Assembly (NCBI GenBank): GCA_024236415.1
Contig: JACKKN010000012.1
Location: 1-64,000 of the forward strand
Reading direction: 5' to 3'
Origin: Hyphomicrobiales bacterium
Lineage (GTDB): Bacteria > Pseudomonadota > Alphaproteobacteria > Rhodospirillales > JACKKN01
DNA length: 64,000 nucleotides
Of this stretch, positions 18,617 to 27,218 are shown piece after piece. The position numbers and the translations under genes are program-made. The notes beneath the pieces are model-generated. The model was not told the origin of the DNA, ran no database searches, and was given only the letters and a program-made list of their open reading frames with translations. The stretch's first letter is position 1. Every line of letters starts with the position of its first letter.

Positions 18617-19260
18617 CCGCCCTCTCCCGCCGCGCCCTGCTGGCCGGGGCCGCCGCCCTGTGCCTGGCGTCTGCCCGGCTCGCCGCCGCGGCCCCCGCCG
18701 ACGCCCGCGCCCCCGAGGCCGTGGTCGGGGATTTCCACGCCGACCTGCTGGCGGTCATGAAGGCGGCCAGGGAGCTGTCGGTCAAGGACCGCTACGGGCG
18801 CCTGGAGCCGGCCCTGGCCCGCACCTTCAACGCCGCCGCCATGACCCAGATCGTTTCGGGACGGTACTGGCGCGACGCCGACGCCGCCGCCCAGGCCCGC
18901 GCCGCCGCGGCCTTCCACCGCTTCAGCACCGCCACCTACGCGGTCCAGTTCGACGGCTTCTCGGGCCAGGCGTTCGAGACCCTGGCCAACCGGCCCGGGC
19001 CCCAGGACACGGCGCTGGTGGTCACCCGCATCGCCAAGGACGGCGCCACCGAGGCCGACCTGACCTATGTGCTGAAGCGGGCCGGCGAGGCCGCGGGCGG
19101 CGGCACGCCGCCGTGGCGGGTCATCGACGTGCTGTTGGACAACTCCATCAGCCAGCTCGCCGTGCGCCGGTCCGAATACCGCCAGACCCTCAAGAAGGGC
19201 GGCCTGGACGCCCTGGCGACCGAGCTGAACGCCGCCGCCGACCGCCTGCTGGCCGGCTGA
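18613..19260 (+). CDS. hpnM: HpnM-like MlaC/Ttg2D periplasmic lipid-binding protein (second copy)
   Basis: A 215-residue paralogue of the preceding gene. Signal peptide (RRALLAGAAALCLASARLAAA, residues about 6-26; the twin Arg with LLAG suggests possible Tat export), then FHADLLAVMKAAR, VKDRYGRLEPAL, IVSGRYW, FHRFSTATYAVQFDGFSGQAF and NSISQLAVRRSEYRQTLKKGG. It starts inside the stop of the first copy (ATGA), so the two are made together and may act as a pair or on different lipids. It is convergent, with 10 bp between stops, with the flippase-like gene. Confidence 0.85.
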   Translation: MTALSRRALLAGAAALCLASARLAAAAPADARAPEAVVGDFHADLLAVMKAARELSVKDRYGRLEPALARTFNAAAMTQIVSGRYWRDADAAAQARAAAAFHRFSTATYAVQFDGFSGQAFETLANRPGPQDTALVVTRIAKDGATEADLTYVLKRAGEAAGGGTPPWRVIDVLLDNSISQLAVRRSEYRQTLKKGGLDALATELNAAADRLLAG

Positions 19261-19270
19261 CCGCCCGGCT

Positions 19271-20269
19271 TCACTTGGTCCCGGCGCCGGCGTGCTCCGG
19301 CGCCAGCGAGAACAGCGACCCCAGCAGCGCCCCCCACAGCAGCCAGATCACCTCGCGGCAGCGCCGCACCAGGGCCGCCGCCACCCCCAGGTCGGGCGAC
19401 CCGGTCATGGCCGTGAACACCAGCATGAACACCCCCTCCTGGGCGCCGATGCCGGCCGGAATGACGAAGGCGCCGGCGCGCACCAGTTGCACCAGGGCCT
19501 CGACGATCCAGGCGTCGGCCAGGGTGACGGGGTGCCCCAGGAAGATCATGATGGCGTAGATCTCGACCACGCCCAGCAGCCAGTTGACCAGGGCCAGCAG
19601 CACGGCGGCGACGAACCGCGCCCGGTGGGCGGTGTAGAAGCGCACCAGCCGCTCGTCCATGTCGCGCACCAGGTGCAGCACCTCGGCGATGCGCCGGCCC
19701 AGGCGCCGGCCGCCCAGCCAGGTGCCGGCCAGGGAGGCGACGCGGAAGCGCTGGATCAGGAAGAACAGGACCACGCCCAGGCACAGGGCCGCCAGCCCGG
19801 CGCCGGCCACGGTCTTGTAGGCCACCGGCAGGGCCGGCGCCCCCAGCACCAGCACGAAGCCGCCGGCCAGGAACAGGATCAGCGACACCATGTTGACGGT
19901 CTTGCCCAGGATCAGCGACGCCGTGCCCTCGCGGTAGCCGATGCCGTAGTACTTCTTCAGCAGCACCGCCTTGACCGGCTCTCCGCCGAAGCCGCCGGCG
20001 GGGATCACGTTGTTGAACACCTCGCCGACCATGCGCACCTTCCACGCCCGGTACAGCCAGCGCAGGTTCAGGGGCGCCGACTGGATGGCCATCTGCCAGG
20101 TCAGGGAATCGATGACGAAGGCGGCCAGGTAGACCAGCAGCACCACGGCCATGCCCAGCAGGCCCACCCGCACGGCCATGTCCAGGACGGTCCGCATCTC
20201 GATCTGCCACAGGACGGCGGCCAGCAGGGCCAGCCCCAGCAGCAGGTAGGCGATCTTGAACCAGCGCAT
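19271..20269 (-). CDS. HpnL-like membrane protein (flippase-like domain, UPF0104)
   Basis: A 332-residue polytopic membrane protein with about eight TM helices and the family motifs VGEVFNNVIPAGGFGGEPVK, ILGKTVNM and AGAFVIPAGIGAQEGVF. It belongs to the lysylphosphatidylglycerol-synthase TM-region family, which includes HpnL of hopanoid loci and glycosyltransferase-associated flippase candidates. A second, diverged member is encoded at 30177-31184. Its place next to a CDP-alcohol phosphatidyltransferase and hpnN suggests lipid translocation across the inner membrane, but this is inference. Confidence 0.82.
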   Translation of the reverse strand: MRWFKIAYLLLGLALLAAVLWQIEMRTVLDMAVRVGLLGMAVVLLVYLAAFVIDSLTWQMAIQSAPLNLRWLYRAWKVRMVGEVFNNVIPAGGFGGEPVKAVLLKKYYGIGYREGTASLILGKTVNMVSLILFLAGGFVLVLGAPALPVAYKTVAGAGLAALCLGVVLFFLIQRFRVASLAGTWLGGRRLGRRIAEVLHLVRDMDERLVRFYTAHRARFVAAVLLALVNWLLGVVEIYAIMIFLGHPVTLADAWIVEALVQLVRAGAFVIPAGIGAQEGVFMLVFTAMTGSPDLGVAAALVRRCREVIWLLWGALLGSLFSLAPEHAGAGTK

Positions 20270-20321
20270 GCCTTGCCCGTTCCGGTTGGTCCGCCGGTTT
20301 ACTCCATCCGGGCGGGAAACG

Positions 20322-20355
20322 TAAGGACGATCAAACGTTAAGGACGATCAGACGT
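20322..20355. repeat. 17-bp tandem duplication at a gene end
   Basis: TAAGGACGATCAAACGT (20322-20338) is followed directly by TAAGGACGATCAGACGT (20339-20355), one mismatch. The second unit holds the stop codon (complement of TCA at 20348-20350) of the phosphatidyltransferase gene. Confidence 0.9.
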
Positions 20356-20995
20356 GGAATCGCCGCGCCACGTCCAGGAACTGGGTCATCCAGTACACCT
20401 GGGCGCCGATGGCCCCGGCCGGCACCAGCAGCCACAAAAGGTCGGCGGCGGCCAGGGCGAGGACGATGAAGCAGAAGTCGGCGCGGCTCAGCTCGCGCAG
20501 GAAGAAGATCACCCATTCGCCGATCCGGGTCGGGCGGTAGCCCTCCTCGGGCGCCTGGGGGATCTGGTCGCCGGTGCGGAACTCCATCCACAGGCCGATC
20601 ACATAGTTCAGGGTGCCGCCGATGGCCCCGGCCCAGCCCAGCCACAGCCACAGGTCCTCGCCCGTGGCCCGCGCCTGGCCGATGCCCAGGGCGGCGAAGA
20701 AGGCGGCATGGACGATCCAGTCGACGAAGGAATCGAAGCGGGCGCCGAACTCCGAGCACTGGTTCTTGCGCCGCGCCACCTCGCCGTCGCAGTTGTCCAG
20801 GACATAGCAAAGGACCATGAACAGGCCGGCCACCAGGTCGGCCCGCCAGGTGCCCCGGGTCACCAGCCAGTTGGCGTACATGCCCGCGGCCAGGGACAGG
20901 GTGGTGACCTGGTTGGCGGTCACCGGCAGGCGCAACAGCGCCGGCGTGGCCAGGGCCGAGACGTGGCGGATCAGCGGGAACGGCGGGTTGCTCAC
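20348..20995 (-). CDS. CDP-alcohol phosphatidyltransferase family protein (A)
   Basis: A 215-residue membrane enzyme family that joins a CDP-activated group to an alcohol. The complete catalytic motif is present: Asp67, Asp70-Gly71, Ala74-Arg75, Gly84, Asp88 and Asp92 (DNCDGEVARR...FGARFDSFVD). Four or more TM helices follow. The GTG start overlaps the hpnN stop (GTGA), so it is translated after hpnN in one transcript. Two relatives lie nearby (23760 and 24651). The N-terminal LPVTANQVTTLSL is shared with them (TPVTPNQLT, TPVTPNHLT). Which CDP-alcohol and acceptor are used is unknown. Confidence 0.88.
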   Translation of the reverse strand: MSNPPFPLIRHVSALATPALLRLPVTANQVTTLSLAAGMYANWLVTRGTWRADLVAGLFMVLCYVLDNCDGEVARRKNQCSEFGARFDSFVDWIVHAAFFAALGIGQARATGEDLWLWLGWAGAIGGTLNYVIGLWMEFRTGDQIPQAPEEGYRPTRIGEWVIFFLRELSRADFCFIVLALAAADLLWLLVPAGAIGAQVYWMTQFLDVARRFHV

Positions 20996-23640
20996 GATCC
21001 GCTCCCATTCCCAGCCCCGTCGCGCCGCGCCGGCCAGGCGGCCATCATCGCCGGCAGCACCCCCAGGGTGCAGGCCAGGGTCAGGGTGATGGCGATGGTC
21101 AGCAGCACGCCCATGCTCGCGGTCCCCGGATGGCTCGACAGGGCGATGCTGCCGAACGACCCGATGGTTGTCAACGCGCTGAACACCACCGCCCGCGGCG
21201 TGCTGGTGGCCATCACCACGACGCTGCCCGACTGGCGCTCGCGCAGCACCAGGTGGATGCCGCCGGCCACGCCCAGGCCGAACAGCAGCGGCAGGACGAT
21301 GACGTTGGCGAAGTTGAAGGGCTGTCCGATCAGCACCGAGGCGGCCACGGTCAGCACCGCCGCCAGGACCAGCGGCGCGAACACCAGCGCCACGTCGCGG
21401 GCGCGGCGCAGCAGCACCGCCAGCAGCAGGCCGATCACCACCACCGCCAGGCCGCCGGCCTGGGCGAAGGCGGTGACCACGGCGTCGCCGGCCTCGAGGA
21501 TGATGACCGGCGCCCCGGTGGCGTCGGGGGCCACCGTGCGCACGGCGGCGACGAAGGTTTCCAGGGCGGCGCGGTCGCGCAGGTCGTGGCGCGGGTGGAC
21601 CTCGACCTTGGCCCGCCCGTCGGCGGCCACCTGGCGGTCGCGCAGGGCCGCCGGCAGGTCGGCCAGGGTCACCGGCGCCGCGTCCAGGCTGTCGCGCAGG
21701 GCCGCCAGCCGCCCGGGCAGGCCCGACAGCAGGCGCCGCTGCAACTCGGCCACGGCGCCCGGATTCGTGGTTGGGTCCGTGGGCAGGGCCCTGGCCAGGC
21801 GCGCCGCCGCCGGCGCCAGGCCGCCGCCGGCCTGGGCGACCCTGTCCAGGCGGGCGCGCAGGTCGGCCACCGCGGCGGCGTTCTCGGCCGCCGTCGGCGG
21901 CGCCTCGGGCGTCGCCGCCAGGGCCGGGGTCAGGAACAGGGCCATGTCGCCGATGATGTCCAGCTTGTCGTCCTGGTCCCGGGGCACGTAGTCGGCCAGG
22001 GTGCGCGCCTCGGCCACCGGCGGCAGCGCCGCCAGCCGCATCTTCAGGGCCTGCGCCGCGTCCAGGTCCGGGGCCAGGACCGTCACCGAATAGGGGTTGG
22101 TGTCCGGGTCGTCCATGAGGTCGAACAGGGTCGCCACGGACTCGGTGTGCGGGTCCTTCAGGTTCAGGGGGTCGAAGTCGAATCGCGCCGACGGGACCAG
22201 GGCCAGGGCCCCCAGGCCCAGGACCAGGGCAGCCCACAGCACCGGCCGCGCCGGCACCCGGCGCCCCCGTGGCGCGGCCGGCACGGCGGCGGCGGCCGCC
22301 GCGACCCGGGGCGGCATCAGGGTCAGCAGGGCCGGCAGCAGGGTCAGGTTGGCGAACAGGGCGATGAACATGCCGGTGCCGGCGATCAGCCCCAGCTGCG
22401 CAAGGCCGACGTAGGCCGTGGGCAAAAAGGCGTAGAAGCCGATGGCGGCGGCCACGGCGCTGAGCGTCAGGGCGCCGCCGACCCCGCCGCCGGCGCCCTC
22501 CAGCGCCGCCGCATGGTCGGCGCCGCCGCGCCGGGCCTCCATGTAGCGCAGGCCGAAGTGGATGCCGAAATCGACGCTGAGGCCGATGAACAGCACGGCG
22601 AAGGCGACCGAGATCAGGTTCAGCTCGCCCAGGGCGGCGATGGCGAAGGCGGCGGTCCAGACCAGCCCGGCGGCCAGGGTGACCAGCACCGCCACCACCA
22701 GCCGCGCCGCGCGCAGGCCGACCATCAGCAGCACCATGACCAGCACCGCCGACAGCAGGCCGGCCAGGCCCATGCCGGTCTCGACACTCTTCAGCTCCTC
22801 CTGGGCCAGGGCCGCCGAGCCGGTCAGGCGCAGGCGCGCGCCGGCGGCGCTGTCCACCCCCCGGTCCAGGCCCATCTCGGCGGCCAGGGCGCGCAGGCCG
22901 TCCATGGCCGCCGACACGGGCTGCAGCGATCCGTAGTCCAGCCGGGGCTGGATCAGCAGGTAGCGGCGGTGCGCCCCCCCCTGCCCCGCCGCGCCGCCGC
23001 CCATCAGTTCCTGCCAGGACAGGGTGGCGAAACGGCCCCGGGCCTGGGCCTCGGCCACCTCGGCCATGCGGTCCAGCACCCGCCCCAGGTCCAGGGGCAG
23101 GTCGCCGCCGGCGCCGGCCTGGTCCAGCGCCAGGCCCAGCATGCGGCCCAGGCCGCGCAGGCTGGGGTCGCGCCACAGGGCGCCCAGGAACGGCTGCGCC
23201 TCGGCCAGGCGGTCGGCCAGGTCCGCCAGCTCGCCGCGGTCCAGGTACAGCAGCCCGTTGCGGCGGAAGAAGGGGTCGCCGGCCAGGTCGTAGACCTCGC
23301 CGAACAGGGCCGGGTCCGCGCGCAGACGCTTGGCCACCGACAGGGCGGTGTCGTCGGCCAGGTCCGCCGTGGCGCCGTCGATGACTACCAGGATGTTGTC
23401 CGAGAACTGGGGGAACGCCTGGCTCAGCGCCCGCGAGTTGCGGCGGAAGTCCAGCTCGGGCGACAGCATGTCCGAGGTGTCGGTCGAGATCGCCAGGTGG
23501 GCGGCGAAATACCACCCGGCGGCCGCGGTCAGGGCCAGGCAGGCGGCCGCCACCAGGGCGGCGGCGCGGCCGGTGCCGGCGACCCGGGCGACCCAGGCCG
23601 CCATGACGGCGCGAAAGGCTGTGGATGCGGCGATGGCCAA
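20992..23640 (-). CDS. hpnN: HpnN, RND/MMPL-type hopanoid exporter
   Basis: An 882-residue RND-family transporter of the MMPL type. TM1 is near the N-terminus, followed by the marker ISTDTSDMLSPELDFRRNS and a large periplasmic domain. A first bundle of five TM helices contains GLSVDFGIHFGLRYMEARRGG. A second periplasmic domain and second TM bundle (PLLFGLGVAGGIHLVLRER; STPRAVVFSALTTIGSFGSI) complete the protein. HpnN moves hopanoids to the outer membrane in Rhodopseudomonas. The TTG at 23640 is chosen for its GGGGGA ribosome site; an ATG 12 codons in lacks one. A phosphatidyltransferase gene overlaps its stop. Confidence 0.9.
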   Translation of the reverse strand: MAIAASTAFRAVMAAWVARVAGTGRAAALVAAACLALTAAAGWYFAAHLAISTDTSDMLSPELDFRRNSRALSQAFPQFSDNILVVIDGATADLADDTALSVAKRLRADPALFGEVYDLAGDPFFRRNGLLYLDRGELADLADRLAEAQPFLGALWRDPSLRGLGRMLGLALDQAGAGGDLPLDLGRVLDRMAEVAEAQARGRFATLSWQELMGGGAAGQGGAHRRYLLIQPRLDYGSLQPVSAAMDGLRALAAEMGLDRGVDSAAGARLRLTGSAALAQEELKSVETGMGLAGLLSAVLVMVLLMVGLRAARLVVAVLVTLAAGLVWTAAFAIAALGELNLISVAFAVLFIGLSVDFGIHFGLRYMEARRGGADHAAALEGAGGGVGGALTLSAVAAAIGFYAFLPTAYVGLAQLGLIAGTGMFIALFANLTLLPALLTLMPPRVAAAAAAVPAAPRGRRVPARPVLWAALVLGLGALALVPSARFDFDPLNLKDPHTESVATLFDLMDDPDTNPYSVTVLAPDLDAAQALKMRLAALPPVAEARTLADYVPRDQDDKLDIIGDMALFLTPALAATPEAPPTAAENAAAVADLRARLDRVAQAGGGLAPAAARLARALPTDPTTNPGAVAELQRRLLSGLPGRLAALRDSLDAAPVTLADLPAALRDRQVAADGRAKVEVHPRHDLRDRAALETFVAAVRTVAPDATGAPVIILEAGDAVVTAFAQAGGLAVVVIGLLLAVLLRRARDVALVFAPLVLAAVLTVAASVLIGQPFNFANVIVLPLLFGLGVAGGIHLVLRERQSGSVVVMATSTPRAVVFSALTTIGSFGSIALSSHPGTASMGVLLTIAITLTLACTLGVLPAMMAAWPARRDGAGNGSGS

Positions 23641-23669
23641 GGGTCCCCCGCGGGTTGGTCCGTGCGGCT

Positions 23670-23675
23670 TATACT
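23670..23675 (+). promoter_or_regulatory. Possible -10 element of phosphatidyltransferase B gene
   Basis: TATACT lies 84 bp upstream of the start in the spacer divergent with hpnN. No clear -35. Confidence 0.3.
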
Positions 23676-23759
23676 CTTGGCCGCCGCCGCGCCGCAAGGG
23701 CCGCGCTTGACAGCGGCCCGGACCGGGCCCACCTTGCGCGCCGGTATGGAGCCCGCCCC

Positions 23760-24374
23760 ATGAAGAACCCGCCCTGGGACCAGCGCATCGCCCGGGTCCT
23801 GGTCCGCCCCCTGGTCGCCACCCCGGTGACCCCCAACCAGCTGACCGTCTTCACCCTGGCGGTGGCCCTGGCCGGCGCCGCCCTGCTGGCGGTGGGCGAC
23901 CCGGTGTCGCGCAACTGGGGCGCCGGGCTGTTCGTCCTGGCCCGCTTCATGGACCACTTCGACGGCGAGCTGGCGCGCCAGTCGGGGCGCACGTCGAAAC
24001 TGGGCTACTACTTGGACTACGTCTCGGGCGCGCTCAGCTACGGCGCCCTGTTCCTGTGCATGGGCATCGGCTTCCGCGACTCGGACCTGGGCGCCTGGGC
24101 CGTGGTCCTGGGCGCCATGGGCACGGCCTCGGCGCTGATCTCCATGTTCCTCAACCTGGGCATCGACAAGGCCCAGGACCTGGCCGAGGGCGACGCCGTC
24201 GGCTACCCCGGATTCGCCGGGTTCGAGCTGGAGGACGGCATCTACCTGATCGCCCCCATCACCTGGCTCGGCTGGCTGATGCCGTTCTTCGTCGCCGCCG
24301 GCGTCGGCGCGGCGGTCTATACCCTGTGGAGCCTGTGGTCGCTGCTGCGGCTGCGGCGGAGGGCCTCGGCATGA
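23760..24374 (+). CDS. CDP-alcohol phosphatidyltransferase-like protein (B) lacking the fourth catalytic Asp
   Basis: A 204-residue membrane protein. The family motif is recognisable: Asp65, Asp68-Gly69, Ala72-Arg73, Gly82 and Asp86. However, the last position, normally the catalytic Asp, is Gly90 (LDYVSG instead of xDxxxD). The rest of the fold, with five to six TM helices, is intact, and an acidic loop FELEDG precedes the last two helices. The missing Asp acts as general base in characterised members, so this copy is either inactive, regulatory, or uses another residue. The small DUF3253 gene overlaps its stop (ATGA). Confidence 0.85.
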   Translation: MKNPPWDQRIARVLVRPLVATPVTPNQLTVFTLAVALAGAALLAVGDPVSRNWGAGLFVLARFMDHFDGELARQSGRTSKLGYYLDYVSGALSYGALFLCMGIGFRDSDLGAWAVVLGAMGTASALISMFLNLGIDKAQDLAEGDAVGYPGFAGFELEDGIYLIAPITWLGWLMPFFVAAGVGAAVYTLWSLWSLLRLRRRASA

Positions 24375-24676
24375 GCGCGAAGAACGGCAAGAAGGACGGC
24401 AAGAAGGACAGCAAACTGGACCCGGTGGCCGAGGCCATCCTGGCGGCCCTGGCCGGCGGCGCCGTGGTGGCCCCCGACGACGTGGCCAAGTCCATCGCCG
24501 CCGCCCGCGCCAAGCCCAGCGACGGCCCCGGCCTGTGGCGGCGCTACCTGCCGGCGGTCAAGCAGCAGGCCGTGTTCCTGGCCCGCCAGGGACGGATCGA
24601 GATCCTGCGCAAGGGCCAGCCGGCCGACCCCAACGACTTCAGGGGGCTGGTCAAGCTGCGGTTGAAGACGACCTAG
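24371..24676 (+). CDS. DUF3253 family protein
   Basis: A 101-residue soluble protein. A Lys-rich start (KNGKKDGKKDSK) precedes a small domain of the DUF3253 type (DPVAEAILAALAGG, WRRYLPAVKQQAVFLARQGR, IEILRKGQPADP, GLVKLRL), which looks like a winged-helix fold. Function is unknown. Its start overlaps the phosphatidyltransferase B stop, and its last 26 bases overlap the end of phosphatidyltransferase C on the other strand. Confidence 0.78.
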   Translation: MSAKNGKKDGKKDSKLDPVAEAILAALAGGAVVAPDDVAKSIAAARAKPSDGPGLWRRYLPAVKQQAVFLARQGRIEILRKGQPADPNDFRGLVKLRLKTT

Positions 24677-25310
24677 GCCGCGACTCGGACGCTCCGGCGA
24701 ACAGCTTGCGCCGGAACAGGAACACGAACAGCAGGGCGAAGGCCGGCGCGCCCACGGCGGCGGCCAGCAGCAGGCCCTGGGACCAGCCCAGCAGGATGGC
24801 CGCCGGCACCAGCAGCATGGCGTCGTCGGGGTCGAACCCGGCGGCGCCCCCGATCTCGGCGGCGCGGGCGCCCTCCTGGGCCTCGATGCGCATGACCATC
24901 ATCAGGATCGCGCCCACGGCGGCGCCGGCCAGGATTCCCATGGGCACCGCCCACATCCCGTATTGCGAAGCGCGCAGGCCGATTCCCAGGCCGACGAAGA
25001 TCAGCGAGTTGCTGGTGGCGTCGGCGATCAAATCGTAGATGTGGCCGTTGGGGCTGGTGCGCCCGGTCAGCCGCGCCAGGTCGCCGTCGGCCCGGTCCAG
25101 CAGCATGGACAGCACGAACAGCCCGGCCCCCACCATGGACCAGCCGGCGGTGCCCACGGCCAGGGAAACGGCGGCCGACAGCCCGGCCGCCAGGCGCAGG
25201 GTGGTCAGGTGGTTGGGGGTGACCGGGGTGTCCATCAGCGGCTTCACGATCACCGCCCGGGATACCCGGTGAATCCAGGTGTTGTGACTGATGGTTCCTA
25301 CTCCTTGCAA
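24651..25310 (-). CDS. CDP-alcohol phosphatidyltransferase family protein (C)
   Basis: A family member of up to 219 residues with the complete motif (DRADGDLAR...NGHIYDLIAD; Asp72, Asp75, Gly76, Ala79, Arg80, Gly89, Asp93, Asp97 counted from the TTG). It is closest in the window to protein B (shared TPVTPN-L-T and SGRTS/TGRTS loop) but keeps all catalytic residues. The start is uncertain. The TTG at 25310 has no good ribosome site. An AAGGAG sequence sits just inside the frame, eight bases before an ATC at 25292, which could be a rare start. Confidence 0.82.
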   Translation of the reverse strand: MQGVGTISHNTWIHRVSRAVIVKPLMDTPVTPNHLTTLRLAAGLSAAVSLAVGTAGWSMVGAGLFVLSMLLDRADGDLARLTGRTSPNGHIYDLIADATSNSLIFVGLGIGLRASQYGMWAVPMGILAGAAVGAILMMVMRIEAQEGARAAEIGGAAGFDPDDAMLLVPAAILLGWSQGLLLAAAVGAPAFALLFVFLFRRKLFAGASESRPRSSSTAA

Positions 25311-25445
25311 CTGGCGGTGGCGCCGTGCTAATCGTCGCCGCGGCGCTCATGTCACGCGCCCGCCACGCATACGTCATTGCGGGGCAATAGAACCTTAACA
25401 CGAAGTTCTTTTGCAAGTCTTTCCATCCAGATCACCGGTGACGCC

Positions 25446-26204
25446 ATGCTGAACACGCCCAAGGTCACGCCCGAACAGATCGCCCAATTCAAGGAATCCG
25501 GATACCTGGTGCTGCGCGGCGCCTTCGACCCCGGCCAGATGGCCCGGGTCGAGGCCTGGGCCCGCGAGGTGGCGGAAAAGCCCGAGGACCCGGACGGCCA
25601 GTGGGTCTACCACGAACAGAGCCTGAAACGCCCCGGCGAGGATCTGATCTGCCGAATCGAGAAGATCTCGCCGTTCCACGACGGCTTCAAGGAGCTGAGC
25701 GAGGTGCTGCGCGACACCGTCGGCCAGCTCCTAGGCGAGGAAGCGGTGCTGTTCAAGGAGAAGATCAACTTCAAGATGCCCGGCGGCGACGGCTTCAAGC
25801 CGCACCAGGATTCCCAGGCCGGCTGGGACAAGTACGCCGAGTTCTTCGTCAGCGCCCTGGTCTGCATCGACCCGGCGACGGTGGAGAACGGCTGCCTGCA
25901 GATGGTGTCGGGCCACCACAAGCGCGGCCTGTTCCGCTCGTGGGAGCCGCTGACCGACGACGACATGGCGGACATGGAGTTCGTGGACTGCCCGACCGAG
26001 CCCGGCGACGTGGTGTTCTTCGACTGCTACGCCCCGCACGCCTCGGAACCGAACATGAGCGACAAGATCCGCCGCATCTACTTCGCCACCTACAACAAGG
26101 CCTCCGAGGGCGACCACCACGACGCCTATTACGCCGACAAGTTCCAGACCTACCCGCCGGACATCTGCCGCCAGGAAGGCAAGGAGTACGTGTTCCGGGT
26201 GTAG
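25446..26204 (+). CDS. Phytanoyl-CoA dioxygenase (PhyH) family Fe(II)/2-oxoglutarate oxygenase
   Basis: A 252-residue non-haem iron oxygenase. The facial triad is HQD in GFKPHQDSQAGW with the distal His in CYAPHASEPN; the 2-oxoglutarate Arg follows in DKIRRIYFATYN. The middle contains VENGCLQMVSGHHKRG, usual for PhyH proteins. Family substrates are small hydroxylatable molecules, including lipids and aminophosphonates; I cannot tell which here. The ATG at 25446 is used because an upstream in-frame ATG adds a non-conserved Ser/Arg-rich stretch. Flanking genes encode phosphatidyltransferases and a nucleotidyltransferase, suggesting it tailors a head group. Confidence 0.85.
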   Translation: MLNTPKVTPEQIAQFKESGYLVLRGAFDPGQMARVEAWAREVAEKPEDPDGQWVYHEQSLKRPGEDLICRIEKISPFHDGFKELSEVLRDTVGQLLGEEAVLFKEKINFKMPGGDGFKPHQDSQAGWDKYAEFFVSALVCIDPATVENGCLQMVSGHHKRGLFRSWEPLTDDDMADMEFVDCPTEPGDVVFFDCYAPHASEPNMSDKIRRIYFATYNKASEGDHHDAYYADKFQTYPPDICRQEGKEYVFRV

Positions 26205-26207
26205 TCC

Positions 26208-27194
26208 CTAGGCGGCGGTGGCGGCGCCCGTCACCACCTCGGCGGCCCAGGCGGCCGCGCCCTTGACCCCAGCGTCGTCGCCCAGGCCGGCGGCCACCAC
26301 CTTGAAGGTGCTCTCGAAGGCGGGCATGACCTGGGCCTTGAGGCCGGCGCGCACCTCCTCCTTGAACAGGCGCGGCATCTCCTCGACCAGGCCGCCACCC
26401 AGCAGGATCACGTCCGGCGCCAGCAGGTTGACCACCCCGGCCATGGCCCAGCCGATGGTGCGCGCGGCGTCGCGCAGGATGGCCTCGACGGCGCGGTCGC
26501 CGTTGGCCACCGATTCGGCCAGGGCGCCGCTGCGGATCTCGGCGATGGAGGTGCCCGTCTGCTGCATCAGGTGCGGCGCCTCGCCGCGGTAGGCGGCCCG
26601 CGCCGCCGCCGACGAGATGGCCAGCCGGCTGGCCACCGCCTCCAGGCAGCCGCGGCGACCGCAGCCGCACAGCGGCCCGTCGCGGACCACGGGGATGTGC
26701 CCGATCTCCATGCACGACCCCTTGCGGCCGCGCAGGATCTTGCCCTCGTACACGGCGCCGCCGCCGATGCCGGTGCCCGGGAACACGCCGACCACGCAGC
26801 GCGCGCCCTTGGCGGCGCCGAACCGGTATTCGCCGTAGACCCCCGAATCGACGTCGTTGCAGATGACCACCGGGCAGCCGAACCGCTTTTCCAGGGTCGC
26901 CCGCAGGGCCACGTTCTTCCAGCCCAGGTTGGGGGTGTTCAGGATCACCCCGGCCTCCAGGTCCAGCGGCCCGGGGCAGCCGACGCCGATGCCGGCCAGG
27001 TCGCCGGCCTTGACCCCGGCCTTGTCGAGGGCGGCATCGATGGTCGCGGCCATGCGTTCCAGGCCCTTGGTCTTGCCCTCGTGGCCCTTGGACCGGGTGC
27101 GCGCCTTGCCCACCGGCTTGAACGCCTCGTCATAGACCTTGGCCATCATCTTGGTGCCGCCCAGGTCGAAGCCGATCCAGTACGTCTTGGCCAT
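26208..27194 (-). CDS. ROK-family sugar kinase
   Basis: A 328-residue kinase. The N-terminal ATP motif is GFDLGGTKMMAKVYD. GIGVGCPGPLDLEAG, the catalytic-Asp motif CNDVDSGVYGEY, GVFPGTGIGGG and the ROK zinc motif EIGHIPVVRDGPLCGCGRRGC follow, split by short linkers. The zinc-binding His and Cys residues are present, so it is a kinase and not a ROK repressor. Glucose, N-acetylglucosamine or N-acetylmannosamine are typical substrates. It ends 3 bp from the PhyH stop and follows the nucleotidyltransferase by 24 bp on the same strand, so the two probably act in one pathway. Confidence 0.9.
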   Translation of the reverse strand: MAKTYWIGFDLGGTKMMAKVYDEAFKPVGKARTRSKGHEGKTKGLERMAATIDAALDKAGVKAGDLAGIGVGCPGPLDLEAGVILNTPNLGWKNVALRATLEKRFGCPVVICNDVDSGVYGEYRFGAAKGARCVVGVFPGTGIGGGAVYEGKILRGRKGSCMEIGHIPVVRDGPLCGCGRRGCLEAVASRLAISSAAARAAYRGEAPHLMQQTGTSIAEIRSGALAESVANGDRAVEAILRDAARTIGWAMAGVVNLLAPDVILLGGGLVEEMPRLFKEEVRAGLKAQVMPAFESTFKVVAAGLGDDAGVKGAAAWAAEVVTGAATAA

Positions 27195-27218
27195 GGGGAA
27201 CCCTTCGCCGGTTGCGGA

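Noticed and set aside
21130..23763. 877-codon plus-strand frame over hpnN
   Set aside because: Antisense to hpnN, with Gln/Gly/His-rich low complexity and no ribosome site or homology.
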